From contig NZ_CP157743.1 in assembly GCF_030717995.2 (NCBI RefSeq), positions 2,692,501 through 2,756,500 on the forward strand: DNA of 64,000 nucleotides, read 5' to 3'. Under the pieces are notes generated by a model. The model searched no databases and was not told the DNA's origin. It worked only from the letters and a program-made list of their open reading frames with translations. Position 1 is the stretch's first letter, and each line of letters starts with the position of its first letter. The DNA is from Methylomarinum sp. Ch1-1 (lineage in GTDB: Bacteria; Pseudomonadota; Gammaproteobacteria; Methylococcales; Methylomonadaceae). Positions 34,401 to 42,763 of this stretch are shown here, in pieces. The translations under genes and the position numbers were made by a program.

Positions 34401-35166
34401 GCTTGAACAATTAGAAGGTCAATCATCAGAGGAATATGCGGCGTGCTGCGCCTCAAAGCTAAGGGAGTTTATCAATAACAAGCCGGAGGGCGTACGAAAT
34501 TCCAACAAGCTAGATTTAAAAACGCAAGAGTTGGTTAAGTATGTTAATACAAAAGGACAAAGCGACCAGGACTTGGCCGATTTCTTAATCGATTTATTAG
34601 GTGTGAAAAATCATCTGCCGGATCAGGATGTCACAAAGGTAATAATCGCTATTAAGGACTTGTTCGATGATTTTTTAAAAGTTGAAAATGAAAACCTCTT
34701 AGAAATAAAAAAATCTTGGTTTAAGCATTTTCCGGATAAACCGGACGAACGAGAATCAATTATTAATCGTTTGCGTCACATCGGAACAAGACAAGCTAAC
34801 GAGTTAGTTATGCTACTGGAGCGGGCGAGTCAAGCAGAAGATGTTGATCCTAAAGAAGTTATTTATAAACTGCTCCACAAACGCTTTGATGATAGCTCAG
34901 ACTTGGATATTGGTCGTTGTATAAATGCAATTGAAACGTCATTCGAGCAGGCTAGGCAACCGCACCGGCCTATTGAACCAGATCCACAGCCAGTTCAGAA
35001 TCCAAATTCTTTCCCGGGGACAAACCCATTGCCAGGTGGAGTTAGCGAGCCGTCGTCATTTCAAGAAACTATGGATTCGGTCAGACATATTGTAAAGAAA
35101 TCTGGTTTGCCTAAAGAAAATATGATTGAAATATTAGAACGTCTCCTAGAGGATTATAGGAAATAG
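31474..35166 (+). CDS. BrxC/PglY-like giant P-loop ATPase
   Basis: 1230 residues. Walker A is in LYGSYGSGKSHLAV (about 61-75) and Walker B in IVVLWDEFGN (about 261-270), followed by long helical regions. A proline-rich linker at about 1160-1190 precedes a short C-terminal helix. The order ATPase-PglZ-BrxL is the shared core of BREX and of phosphorothioation-linked exclusion modules (SspFGH, PbeABCD as recalled). It would be the motor of the restriction half of the system. A 124-bp gap precedes it and AAGGAAT stands before its ATG, so it may also have its own promoter. Confidence 0.78.
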   Translation: MNLHDVIQINPEHTSAAIVLEQGVSDNALVAQYTPTQASIQVFEHFCQAVLPSATSEQRAINLYGSYGSGKSHLAVVLAQLLRDGAKTPGFTQLMTRLEQAGNKQLAEKLKNTFLPQNDAEARPYLLVSLYASGTTSLGAKLMEGLYDALQRERKLDIKEILPSTEYEVCVKRFEEMITENSAFENADLSQWNLEQSDFLATEDLLESLKNHQPSALDVFLQWHKAVCFGQPFDISQSGGKNYIEAYFEAGKNLAEKYHYGGIVVLWDEFGNALEDLIGNPARNAGQEIISLQKFVETVCEPDSGHTFFVGVTHVSFQEYGDRTHASEVVKEGLEKISGRLNKPFRIELNASEKDGYHLLGMQKTWSAQGRQLLSEEQSSKTQLLQVCQRLPLFQPLSEHLEQVFEDVYPMHPVMAVGLFNLSKLAQANRTALTFFRDNAGEILNAELEDSKLWQKELVRLPKLLNYYAENLKKVAGSDWRRYEQAINQVNGETPAENQARKDILNVLLLAQLLGENFKASDELLACALYDAFPNTPTSEPLNQNLAWLKGAGLIWKNNVTHFWTLAGEGGVDIDKLIEKNTSQFSGRSYQYLLENYPVLQEDILPVLGVHDLDPSSCGIIRSYSVSLLTPPFSHEQLKFKTDLLSARVFLVLAKSQHEVQIAKARIQEMAKRNIYFWIPVQGIETETVVDNDTTLNLNDLFCRYLAINEQLKQGSALSEDLRRQLEAKWESNRQAIKKILQNLYGRSGLETAKCQVYQAGSVEPLSCNSWHGFKELLYTDVNALYSQEVPIRAMNMNILRDEKYSGSAKVVKLVERILKFDENPDYQTDLLGEKKETSEPAALTDGILGANQLFIQRSNGWDIKLVEETEGNIKDLLKLLHDTFLRKRENPYQVGELRNKLVAEPYGLPACTLPLFSAVAIRHEVKRLRWGCSKESNFSKNLVEAFTKDNKLTVRLFEFSRKQSAMLFRTGECLKLEQLEGQSSEEYAACCASKLREFINNKPEGVRNSNKLDLKTQELVKYVNTKGQSDQDLADFLIDLLGVKNHLPDQDVTKVIIAIKDLFDDFLKVENENLLEIKKSWFKHFPDKPDERESIINRLRHIGTRQANELVMLLERASQAEDVDPKEVIYKLLHKRFDDSSDLDIGRCINAIETSFEQARQPHRPIEPDPQPVQNPNSFPGTNPLPGGVSEPSSFQETMDSVRHIVKKSGLPKENMIEILERLLEDYRK

Positions 35167-35170
35167 TCCT

Positions 35171-37459
35171 ATGACTGTTTTATTAGTGATTGATACCTTC
35201 GGGATTGACTCGGAACAAGCGATTGTCGCGGACAATAATTTTTTGGCAATCGATAAGCTTCGACAAACGATTACTCAACATCTAAAGGATTGTGACGAGG
35301 AGTTGTTAAGAGTGCGTTTTAAAAGTCAGGCTTTATATGAACGTTTTAAGGATTTTGAAGGTTTAGATAACGTATTACCTACCCTGCGCTTGTTACCTCG
35401 CTTAGTTTATCGTGATCAAGTTAATGAGGTATTACCTGACTGGTTAAGCAATGAAATGATTATTCAGTTAAATTTGCTGAGTCGTCATGAAGGTCAAGTT
35501 TTAGGTTCTACGTTGCTTGATAACATTATTTTGACCTGTGGTAGAGATCTATTAGCGAAAGACTATCTGGACTTTACCAACGCTTTAATAAAGCAAGATA
35601 ACGCATTTTGGAAGTTGTTAGCAGTTTCTGAAGTTAAAGAACGTTTTTATGAACATTTTCGTTTTTCCTTTGATTTTTCAGAAGAATTAGCAACGGCTTT
35701 TCTAGAGAAAATTGTAGGTAATCCATCTATAGATGCTTTTTTAGATTTATTAGCCTATGAGCAACATCAGGATTTATTGAGGAGAAAGTTTGCTGAATTG
35801 CATTTACATATATCATTGCCGCCTAAATCTTTACCCTCAATATTGTTAAGTGCTCCCCTATTGGAATTAATGGAGGAAGATGCTAGAGAACTTCCTTCTA
35901 AATGTATCTCGGCATTGGAAGAGCTTGCTAGGAAGGTTGAAAAAAAGCAAGCAAAGCCTAGTGATGTTTCGGATGTAATTATTGCTCCTTGGCCAACACT
36001 TTTAAATAAATTAGTCGAATTAATTAAAAGAAATGGAATATTAATTTCGACGGAACTTGTAGAGCAACTGGAGTGTTTTAATTCTAAAAAAGCTTGCCAA
36101 TTAGCCGAGGCTTTTAAAAAACAAGTCGATTTAACATTACTTTCACCGTTATCGAACGATGCGACGACGGATGATGTATTACGTTGGAGTGAGCGTTATT
36201 TTGAACTTGTTCGGCAGCAGTTTTTACATAAGCAAGCGCTTAACGAAACTTTAAATGTAAGTTTTAGTAAATGGCTGGTTAAACAGTCAGCACGTGTAAC
36301 TCGTTCAGGTGCTGACTGGAGGCAATTTTCTAAGAGAGTAGAAAGTTTTCTGCAACAAGGTTATTTAGTAGTTGTTTGTGTGGTAGATGCGTTATCTGCA
36401 TTAAATCAGGATTTATTGTTGGAAAGCGCGAAACAAATCGAGCATTTAGATTTGAAAAGCGAAATCTTGTTTGCTCCTTTACCTACTTTAACCGAGGTAG
36501 GGAAAATGGCTATTGTGACAGGGAAGCCCTCAAGCCAATTACCTAGCGACCAGGAATCTGCAATCAGACAGAGCTATCAGGCTTATTTACCAAAGGAAAA
36601 TTCACTTAAAGTTATAAAAAGTTGGAAATCATCTGCGTCAGAGCACATAGTAGAAGAGACTAATCTTGTTGTGTTTTTTGAGAACAGAATTGATGAGCGC
36701 CTCCATGATTGTGTTGATTTTTCAAAACATAGAAAAGATGTTGCGCCAATTTTGAAGCAGGTGATGGCATCCATCGATAATTGGAAGAAAGATGCTTGCT
36801 ATATGAATCGAGAGGTCGCATTTCTAATTACAGCTGACCATGGTATGACGGTTGTTCAAGCTAATTATCAAGGAGAGGTATTAGGTGAGGTGAAAGAGCG
36901 TGTTTTTAAGAGGAAAAATATGCCTAATGATGATATTGAGGGCTTTGAATTTATTCAGCAAGACACGAATTATGGATATCTAGTGCCGACAGCGCGGGTT
37001 GGTTTGAATGATAGCGCCGGTTTAACACATGGAGGGTTAACGCCGGAAGAAGTTTTAGTTCCTTTTGTAACATTAACCTCTCGTCAACCTGAGGCAATAA
37101 CAACGCCGTTAGAATTGACGGTGTTGAACAATAAGTGTCAGCGTCTAGGTGATAAGACATGGAGACTTAGTGTGGAGTTATTTGCTAGTGTTGCAGTAAA
37201 AAATGTAGAAATAAAACTTGAATCGCCTTTGAACGGGGAGGAGTCAATAATGGCTTTAGATGTTAGTTCGTATCAGCGATTGTTTTTGGATTTTTCATCT
37301 TCTTCTGAGCAAATTGGCTTAACGGATATAACGATTCATCTGAAATATGATCGAGACGGAGCTCATGAGATTAATACTAAGCAATTCTCCTGCGTTTTTC
37401 CTGAATCATTGATTGAAAAAGATGCTACGACTCAAGGCTTTGAGGATATGTTCAACTAA
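35171..37459 (+). CDS. pglZ: PglZ-domain protein (alkaline phosphatase superfamily)
   Basis: 762 residues. The PglZ metal-hydrolase core is seen as VVCVVDALSAL (about 398-408, nucleophile region), FLITADHGMTVV (about 551-562, metal ligands Asp/His) and LTHGGLTPEEVLVPF (about 617-631). PglZ is common to Pgl, BREX and several phosphorothioation defence loci; its enzymatic target is not established. Here it lies 4 bases after the BrxC-like ATPase and overlaps the BrxL-like gene (TAATG). Start ATGACTGTT. Confidence 0.88.
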   Translation: MTVLLVIDTFGIDSEQAIVADNNFLAIDKLRQTITQHLKDCDEELLRVRFKSQALYERFKDFEGLDNVLPTLRLLPRLVYRDQVNEVLPDWLSNEMIIQLNLLSRHEGQVLGSTLLDNIILTCGRDLLAKDYLDFTNALIKQDNAFWKLLAVSEVKERFYEHFRFSFDFSEELATAFLEKIVGNPSIDAFLDLLAYEQHQDLLRRKFAELHLHISLPPKSLPSILLSAPLLELMEEDARELPSKCISALEELARKVEKKQAKPSDVSDVIIAPWPTLLNKLVELIKRNGILISTELVEQLECFNSKKACQLAEAFKKQVDLTLLSPLSNDATTDDVLRWSERYFELVRQQFLHKQALNETLNVSFSKWLVKQSARVTRSGADWRQFSKRVESFLQQGYLVVVCVVDALSALNQDLLLESAKQIEHLDLKSEILFAPLPTLTEVGKMAIVTGKPSSQLPSDQESAIRQSYQAYLPKENSLKVIKSWKSSASEHIVEETNLVVFFENRIDERLHDCVDFSKHRKDVAPILKQVMASIDNWKKDACYMNREVAFLITADHGMTVVQANYQGEVLGEVKERVFKRKNMPNDDIEGFEFIQQDTNYGYLVPTARVGLNDSAGLTHGGLTPEEVLVPFVTLTSRQPEAITTPLELTVLNNKCQRLGDKTWRLSVELFASVAVKNVEIKLESPLNGEESIMALDVSSYQRLFLDFSSSSEQIGLTDITIHLKYDRDGAHEINTKQFSCVFPESLIEKDATTQGFEDMFN

Positions 37460-38862
37460 TGAATAAAGAACAATTAGATTACAAAATTAGTGAGACTTTT
37501 AGCGAATTAACGATTGATAAAGCTTTAGTCAGAAAGTTAAAAATACGTGAGCAACGTACAATTCCTACTTTTGTTGAAGAATGGTTAGTTTCTCGGTTTC
37601 AACAGCCTGGTAAAACTGATGGAGATGTTTATAGGGACATTACCAGTTTTATGAGTAATCACTTACCGGCGAAAACAGAAAAAGAAAAAATAAAATATCG
37701 CTTGCAGTTGAACGAATCCGTCGTATTGCTGGACCGTTTTGAGGCTCGGATTGATATCAATAAAGATAGAAAACTGCTAACGATTCCGTGTCTAGATGAA
37801 CGAAATGCTCATGTGGCTCATGAGGTTTTGGAAAAAAATCAAACTTTACTAGAGGGAGGGCAATGGGGCGCTGGAAGATTATCGATACGGCCGGAAGGAA
37901 AGAATAAGGTCATTGAGCTAGTAGAGTTTCATCCTATGCAGTCTGGAATAGTTCGGTTAGATCAGCTCATTAATTCCAGGCAGGATTTTACCACACGCGA
38001 GTGGATCTGTTTGCTAATGAGGACGATGGGCTATGAGCCGAGTGCTTATACAGAAGAACAGCAAGACTATGTTTTGTTACGGTTATTGCCATTAGTGCAA
38101 AACAATTTGAATATGATGGAGTTGGCGCCGAAAGGAACCGGTAAGTCTTTTATTTATTCGAATTTAAGTAGGTATGCTTGGTTGAATAGCGGTGGAGCTC
38201 TTTCTCAAGCACAGTTATTTATGAACTTGAGCACTAAGGAAGTTGGTTTATTAGGAAAGTATGACCTTTTAGTGTTAGATGAGGGGCAGTCAATTAATTT
38301 CAAAGGTGCTGACGATATTCATGCGAAATTTAAAGATTATTTGGAATCGGGGCAATACAGCATTGGAAGGGAAAAAATCACCAGCGAATGTGGATTGATT
38401 ATTTTAGCCAATATTGATTTATATGATGGTCTACCTCGCCAACCAGATTACATTAAAAATTTGCCGGAAATGTTTCATGACGATGCGTTACTTGATCGCT
38501 TCCATGGCATTATTCCAGGATGGAAAATTCCTAGATTTACCACGGAATCAGCTGCTCAAGGTTATGGTATTAAGGCCGATGTATTTGGACAGTATCTCCA
38601 TCAATTACGTATAGTCAGTCACGTCGAGTTCCCTTATGGTGATGTACCTAATTTAAAAGGCGATAGCCGGGATGTTAAAGCTGTTACTAGACTAGCTTCT
38701 GCCTTATCAAAGCTATTACTTCTTAATCCGGAGCATTCGGACTATGAAGAATATGTATTAAATCCAGCAATAGAGCTCAGGCAAAGGGTACGCGAGCAAT
38801 TAGCTGAATTGAATCCACATGAGTTCAAGCCATATGTCAATATTGAAAAAATAGTTAATTAA
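37459..38862 (+). CDS. brxL: BrxL-like AAA+ protein without Lon protease domain
   Basis: 467 residues. An N-terminal region (TFVEEWLVSRFQQPG) and an AAA+ core follow the BrxL pattern: Walker A ELAPKGTGKSF (about 221-231), Walker B DLLVLDEGQS (about 269-278) and a LLDRFHGIIPGW block. Typical BrxL proteins are near 680 residues with a C-terminal Lon-like domain; here the protein stops soon after the AAA+ lid, with a natural end (NIEKIVN), and no downstream frame continues it. This probably reflects a shorter family rather than damage. Last gene of the operon. Confidence 0.8.
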   Translation: MNKEQLDYKISETFSELTIDKALVRKLKIREQRTIPTFVEEWLVSRFQQPGKTDGDVYRDITSFMSNHLPAKTEKEKIKYRLQLNESVVLLDRFEARIDINKDRKLLTIPCLDERNAHVAHEVLEKNQTLLEGGQWGAGRLSIRPEGKNKVIELVEFHPMQSGIVRLDQLINSRQDFTTREWICLLMRTMGYEPSAYTEEQQDYVLLRLLPLVQNNLNMMELAPKGTGKSFIYSNLSRYAWLNSGGALSQAQLFMNLSTKEVGLLGKYDLLVLDEGQSINFKGADDIHAKFKDYLESGQYSIGREKITSECGLIILANIDLYDGLPRQPDYIKNLPEMFHDDALLDRFHGIIPGWKIPRFTTESAAQGYGIKADVFGQYLHQLRIVSHVEFPYGDVPNLKGDSRDVKAVTRLASALSKLLLLNPEHSDYEEYVLNPAIELRQRVREQLAELNPHEFKPYVNIEKIVN

Positions 38863-38931
38863 ATTGAATATTGCGTGCTGGATTAATAAATTAATGTACT
38901 TAATTGTTCTGTATTTCTGGAGAATTGGAAT

Positions 38932-39516
38932 ATGTTAAAACCAAAAAACAAAGATTGGGTTAGCATAGAAGACTATCTACAAGGCGAGTTAATCAGCGAC
39001 GTAAAACATGAGTTGATCGACGGTTGTGTCTATGCTATGGCCGGAGCCAGCGCCAATCATGAGCGGATTACCGGGAATATTTACCGACAATTTGGTAATC
39101 ATTTGGATGGATCTCCGTGCGAACCATTCGGTTCGGATATGAAGGTTAAAGTCGGTTCAAACTTTTTCTATCCTGATGTGATCGTCGATTGTGATTTCGA
39201 TGAGTCTGAGCCTTATTACACGGAATCCCCCGTCATTATTGTCGAAGTGCTGTCCAAGGCCACGCGCAAGACCGATGAGACGATAAAACTGCTGTCTTAT
39301 ATCAATATTCCTTCTTTGCAAGAGTATGTTTTGATCGAGCAGGATTATGTCGATATTCAGGTGATTCGAAGGAATGAATCCTGGTTGCCCAGGCACTATT
39401 TTTTGGGCGATGACATCACCTTCGAGTCGATCGATCTCACCTTGCCGGTGGTCGAAATTTATAGCCGGGTGCAGAATGAGGATATGATCGAATTTTTAAG
39501 TTACAAACCGGAGTAG
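38932..39516 (+). CDS. Uma2 family (DUF820) putative endonuclease-fold protein
   Basis: 194 residues: ISDVKHELIDGCVYAMAGAS at the start, FYPDVIVDCD and PVIIVEVLSKATRKTDE in the middle, ending in TLPVVEIY. These match the Uma2/DUF820 family of PD-(D/E)xK fold, with the D...ExL core. The biological role is unknown; copies are frequent in cyanobacteria and some gammaproteobacteria. It has its own ribosome site (TGGAGA) and lies 69 bases behind brxL. It is GC-richer than the ssp genes, so it may not belong to the defence operon. Confidence 0.85.
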   Translation: MLKPKNKDWVSIEDYLQGELISDVKHELIDGCVYAMAGASANHERITGNIYRQFGNHLDGSPCEPFGSDMKVKVGSNFFYPDVIVDCDFDESEPYYTESPVIIVEVLSKATRKTDETIKLLSYINIPSLQEYVLIEQDYVDIQVIRRNESWLPRHYFLGDDITFESIDLTLPVVEIYSRVQNEDMIEFLSYKPE

Positions 39517-40289
39517 TTAATGCAATTTTTTATGTTAGTCGCCATTTTGCCTATCATTTAGTTGTATCGATTAAAACCTGGTTGAATGAGCGTTGCATTC
39601 TGTTTCCACGTATTACTACAGGCCATTAATAAACAAGCCCAAATTAATCGCCCATTCCCGTGTCGGGCAATACTTCAGTTGCCGCACCACGTGCAGAATA
39701 TTGTTCTGATACTGCTGTTGCGTTCGTCATCCAGCCATATCAAACCGTAAGCGTTCACGGGGTTAACTGATTGATTTGCAAGAGGTTAAATTGTTAGGAA
39801 ACAAGTTTCGGAACTACTCACCCCCATTCGTAGGGTGGATAAGCGGAGCGCATCCACCGGGTCGGCATCTTTGGTGGATGCGCCCTTCAGGCTTATCCAC
39901 CCTACATGCCCTGCCGCGTTCGATAAGTGGGGCGAGCAGTTACCAAGTTTCAAAAGACAGGTTCAAATTCAATATACTGATGTTTCTGTTTTAGCTGTGT
40001 ACGACATGTTGCTATTAACCCCCCTGACGCAGTACTTTCATGGCGCCACCGATTTTGGCCGAGAGTGCCTTGTCTAACCGATCCAGCATTGCTTTTTCCG
40101 CATCGCCACCATTTAGCCGGGTCAGCTTATCCCAGGTTTGCGGCTGCGAGGCTTTAATTTAGCTCACCACGTCTTCCGGGTACATGCCCGTACCGGGTCA
40201 TAATGGCTGTTATGGCCTTCCACCCAGTCGTTCTCAACCAGCTTTTTGACGACGTAAGATTCAAGATGCACTTCGTGATGGGCGGCCAT
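39517..40289 (-). pseudogene. hsdR: hsdR (type I restriction R subunit), N-terminal ruin
   Basis: From the ATG at 40287-40289 the minus strand reads MAAHHEVHLESYVVKKLVEN... and HYDPVRA. A missing base shifts the frame to YPEDVVS, a stop follows, and then comes IKASQPQTWDKLTRLNGGDA and MKVLRQG. Further on (about 39640-39720) it resumes as NNILHVVRQLKYCPTREW and LFINGL, the next conserved block of HsdR. All in all it covers roughly the first 200 residues of a protein of about 1000. No hsdM or hsdS remains. A REP-like repeat is inserted at about 39831-39906. Confidence 0.75.
39831..39906. repeat. REP-like inverted repeat inside the hsdR ruin
   Basis: GTAGGGTGGATAAGC ... GCTTATCCACCCTAC: perfect 15-base arms around GGAGCGCATCCACCGGG and TGGTGGATGCGCCC. 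It interrupts the hsdR remnant. Confidence 0.85.
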
Positions 40290-40297
40290 GTGCGTTA

Positions 40298-40963
40298 TTA
40301 ATCCTTTAAATCTTGTAAAACCTGAACCAGCTCATGCACGCGAGTACTGGGGTTGTCTGTTTGGTTGCGTTCGCTTTCTCGCAAGGCTCGCTCAGCAAAC
40401 TTCTTTGCCTGATCCAATTGGCCGATAAGATCGGAAAATAGTGTACGCCGACCTTTCTCGTAATCTGGGATGTAGTTCTTTAGTTCCGTCAAAACCTGGT
40501 TGCCTGAGCTGTTACCCGATAAGCCAGTATAAGGGCGGGTTGAATAGATAAAGTGCAACAGTAACCAATATTCAAAGCAAGGCACTGAGTTTATGGCAAA
40601 ATACGTATCTTTAGGAGCAGCAGAGGCTAGAGTATCTAATGCGCGTGCGTAGGTGGCGTGTCCGTCCTTATCAAAAACACAGTATATTTTGTCGAAAGGA
40701 TCACCGGCGTCTTTTTCTTCTCTAAAGCGCTGTTTAGCGAAGTTGATGATACTCTTCGGGTCAGAGCCACAATCACCACGCACTTCCACGTTAACCGTAT
40801 TAAGGCAGTAATATTCTCTCGCCTCTTCAAAATAATTGGGCTCTGTTTTCTCGCCTTCGCATACAATCAATATTTTTTCATAGGTCTCTCGGCGGGGGCG
40901 TCTTCTTTGCAGGCTCTTGGCGTTCTTCGCTTTGCGTTTATGAAATAAATCGTCCGATCCCAT
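40298..40963 (-). CDS. rloB: RloB-family protein (AbiLii-like)
   Basis: 221 residues. A basic N-terminus (RRRPRRETYEKILIVCEGEKTEPNYF) and the acidic IYCVFDKDGH are typical of RloB, a Toprim-like nuclease family, with the NSVPCFEYWLLLHF motif in the middle. RloB proteins act with an AAA ATPase in abortive infection (AbiL) and in some retron systems. It starts 10 bases after the ATPase stop. Rlo stands for R-linked ORF, and an hsdR remnant indeed lies right beside it. Confidence 0.85.
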   Translation of the reverse strand: MGSDDLFHKRKAKNAKSLQRRRPRRETYEKILIVCEGEKTEPNYFEEAREYYCLNTVNVEVRGDCGSDPKSIINFAKQRFREEKDAGDPFDKIYCVFDKDGHATYARALDTLASAAPKDTYFAINSVPCFEYWLLLHFIYSTRPYTGLSGNSSGNQVLTELKNYIPDYEKGRRTLFSDLIGQLDQAKKFAERALRESERNQTDNPSTRVHELVQVLQDLKD

Positions 40964-40973
40964 GCGATGCCTC

Positions 40974-42245
40974 TCAACCCATTGGTCGTATCTTTTTCAC
41001 AAACGGTAATGCCCCATATCGCCCCGAAAGATAGGCCAGCTCAAGGTTTTCACGGCCTTTTCGTGGGCTGAAATCCGTTAACGGGTAAATTTCTGTAGCC
41101 TGTGCTTTATTTTTTTCACAAAACCAAATCTGATCTCGACGAAAAACCTCCTGGTTTAAAATAGAAGTTTCGTGCGTGGTGAAAACCAGTTGCGCATTTT
41201 TGGGGTTTGTCTCCGGATTGTGGAATAGCTCCACTAAAAAACGAACCAATTTGGGATGTAAATTGTCATGCAGCTCGTCAATAAACAACACATAACCATG
41301 TTCGAGCGCGTCAATCCAAGGGCCAGCAAATGAAAAAAGTTTCCGAGTGCCGTCTGACTCATCATCAAAAGCGAAGGTCACCGGCTTCCCATCGCTACCT
41401 TTATGAACCGTTTTGATCTCAAGCGTTTTTTTGCCTTTCATTTCTCCGACAACCACAGCCCGCAAAGCATCCGGCATATCATCGGGTAGATCGTCAGGGT
41501 TAAAGGATTTCGTTTCGACCAGGATGTCGTCAATGTGAATGTCCGCAGCGTTCAGAAACGCCATTACTTTGGATTTTTCTTCATTTTCACACAAAGACGC
41601 ACTAAACGATGGTCCCCATCCTCCCACGTTAGCCAAGCGCAGCGTACTCTTAAACCAGTCAAAGACAGGTTGTAGCGACTCACTGTTCAATTGCACAGCC
41701 GTTGAAAGAAACAACGCATTGTCGCGTGTGGATTTTAGCCAGAGCTGCTTTTCACCCGACAGGCTGTTACCCAGTTCCCATTCAAAACGGGTTTTCTCTT
41801 CTACCCAGACACGGGTAAACCAGCGTTGCGCTCGACCTTTTGGGAAAGCTAACAGCCACTCTTCATGAATCTGCTCAGGCGTGGCGGAAAAACCATATTG
41901 GTAGCGCACACCGTTTACCACAAACGTCACTTCAAATTCACTGGGAGCCTGACAAGTATCCGATGAAAGCCGAAAAGGCGTTACCGGAAGAAGATCCCCT
42001 CGCTGCTGGCTGGCAGCCGATTCGAGCACAATGCGCTTCATCGTTTGCAGTGCTCGCAAAAAATTGGACTTGCCGCTGGCATTGGGGCCATAAATGGCGG
42101 TCGAGCGCAGCAGCTCAAACTCATTGGCCGCAGATACCTTAAAGGTATTCGATGCGGCCAATTCGTCTCCTTTGCCTTTTACCAGGCTAAAGGTTTGTGT
42201 GCCGCTGAACGAACGAAAGTTCGCTACAGTCATCTCAATTAACAT
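40974..42245 (-). CDS. AAA15/AAA21 family ATPase (AbiLi-like)
   Basis: 423 residues from the ATG at 42243-42245 (MLIEMTVANFRSFSG), preceded by AGGAGAATCTC; the frame extends upstream without support. It is an SMC/OLD-like ABC ATPase: Walker A IYGPNASGKSNFL, signature region, Walker B VLFIDELHDNLHP and the H-loop QLVFTTHETSIL. With RloB it forms a two-gene AbiL/RloAB-type abortive infection module, in which the ATPase senses infection and licenses the nuclease. AT-rich promoter DNA (TTGACA-like near 42265-42340) precedes it. Confidence 0.85.
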   Translation of the reverse strand: MLIEMTVANFRSFSGTQTFSLVKGKGDELAASNTFKVSAANEFELLRSTAIYGPNASGKSNFLRALQTMKRIVLESAASQQRGDLLPVTPFRLSSDTCQAPSEFEVTFVVNGVRYQYGFSATPEQIHEEWLLAFPKGRAQRWFTRVWVEEKTRFEWELGNSLSGEKQLWLKSTRDNALFLSTAVQLNSESLQPVFDWFKSTLRLANVGGWGPSFSASLCENEEKSKVMAFLNAADIHIDDILVETKSFNPDDLPDDMPDALRAVVVGEMKGKKTLEIKTVHKGSDGKPVTFAFDDESDGTRKLFSFAGPWIDALEHGYVLFIDELHDNLHPKLVRFLVELFHNPETNPKNAQLVFTTHETSILNQEVFRRDQIWFCEKNKAQATEIYPLTDFSPRKGRENLELAYLSGRYGALPFVKKIRPMG

Positions 42246-42460
42246 TGAGATTCTCCTGAAAAGTATATTTTGACAAATTATGTCAAAATATAGCATATAA
42301 AACACTATAAAACCAAAATAAGCTAATAATATTGACTTTTTTGTCAAAAATAAACCTAAAACAACCTATTGCCGGGCCTGGCCTGCAGGCGGCCCAAAAT
42401 ATAAGCTATCCCGCTTCCTCTCCGTAACTACGAACATTGATCTCACCGATGACAACCGTT
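42246..42460. other. AT-rich promoter region of the AbiL-type operon and remnants
   Basis: 42246-42360 is very AT-rich and contains repeated TTTTGACAAATTATGTCAAAA-like dyads (TTGACA / TGTCAA at about 42268-42290 and 42330-42350). They could serve as promoter and operator for the ATPase gene. No gene is seen in 42361-42460. Confidence 0.45.
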
Positions 42461-42637
42461 TTAGGCGTTACTTAAATCGTGATGCCAAATGCACTCACAG
42501 ATAGCTCGGTACAGTTGTTGCTGGGTATCCAAGTCCTGCTTTTTGAAGGCTTCGTGAGGCTTAAACGGCAGGCCTAGTTCGTGCTGCAAGCGGGTAAAGT
42601 TCGGGTTGTTATCGTAAGCCAATGTGCAGAGCGACAT
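42461..42637 (-). CDS. Short ORF, 58 residues, unknown
   Basis: Minus strand from the ATG at 42635-42637: MSLCTLAYDNNPNFTRLQHE..., with KPHEAFKKQDLDTQQQLYRA near the end. It reads like the tail of a larger globular protein, perhaps another piece of the lost restriction locus, but I do not recognise it. Given the surrounding ruins it is more likely a fragment than a gene. Confidence 0.35.
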   Translation of the reverse strand: MSLCTLAYDNNPNFTRLQHELGLPFKPHEAFKKQDLDTQQQLYRAICECIWHHDLSNA

Positions 42638-42717
42638 TATTTTTAAACAGGGTTTGCGTGAAACATGGCAAATCCATTAAAAAAGACCCCTACAAGTCAG
42701 GATACCCCCCCCAAAAA

Positions 42718-42732
42718 AACTGGGAAACTTCA
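42718..42732. mobile_element. Solo end of the IS4-family element
   Basis: TGGGAAACTTCAG matches the left terminal inverted repeat of the element at 17981-19537, read in reverse. No transposase sequence adjoins it. It marks a past insertion or deletion event just downstream of the cysteine desulfurase stop. Confidence 0.6.
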
Positions 42733-42763
42733 GTATATTTTTAATGACTGCTTATTTGTTATT

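Noticed and set aside
31474-38862. Classical BREX system
   Set aside because: No PglX methyltransferase and no BrxA/BrxB are recognisable, and the genes are in one operon with phosphorothioation genes; BrxL also lacks its Lon domain.
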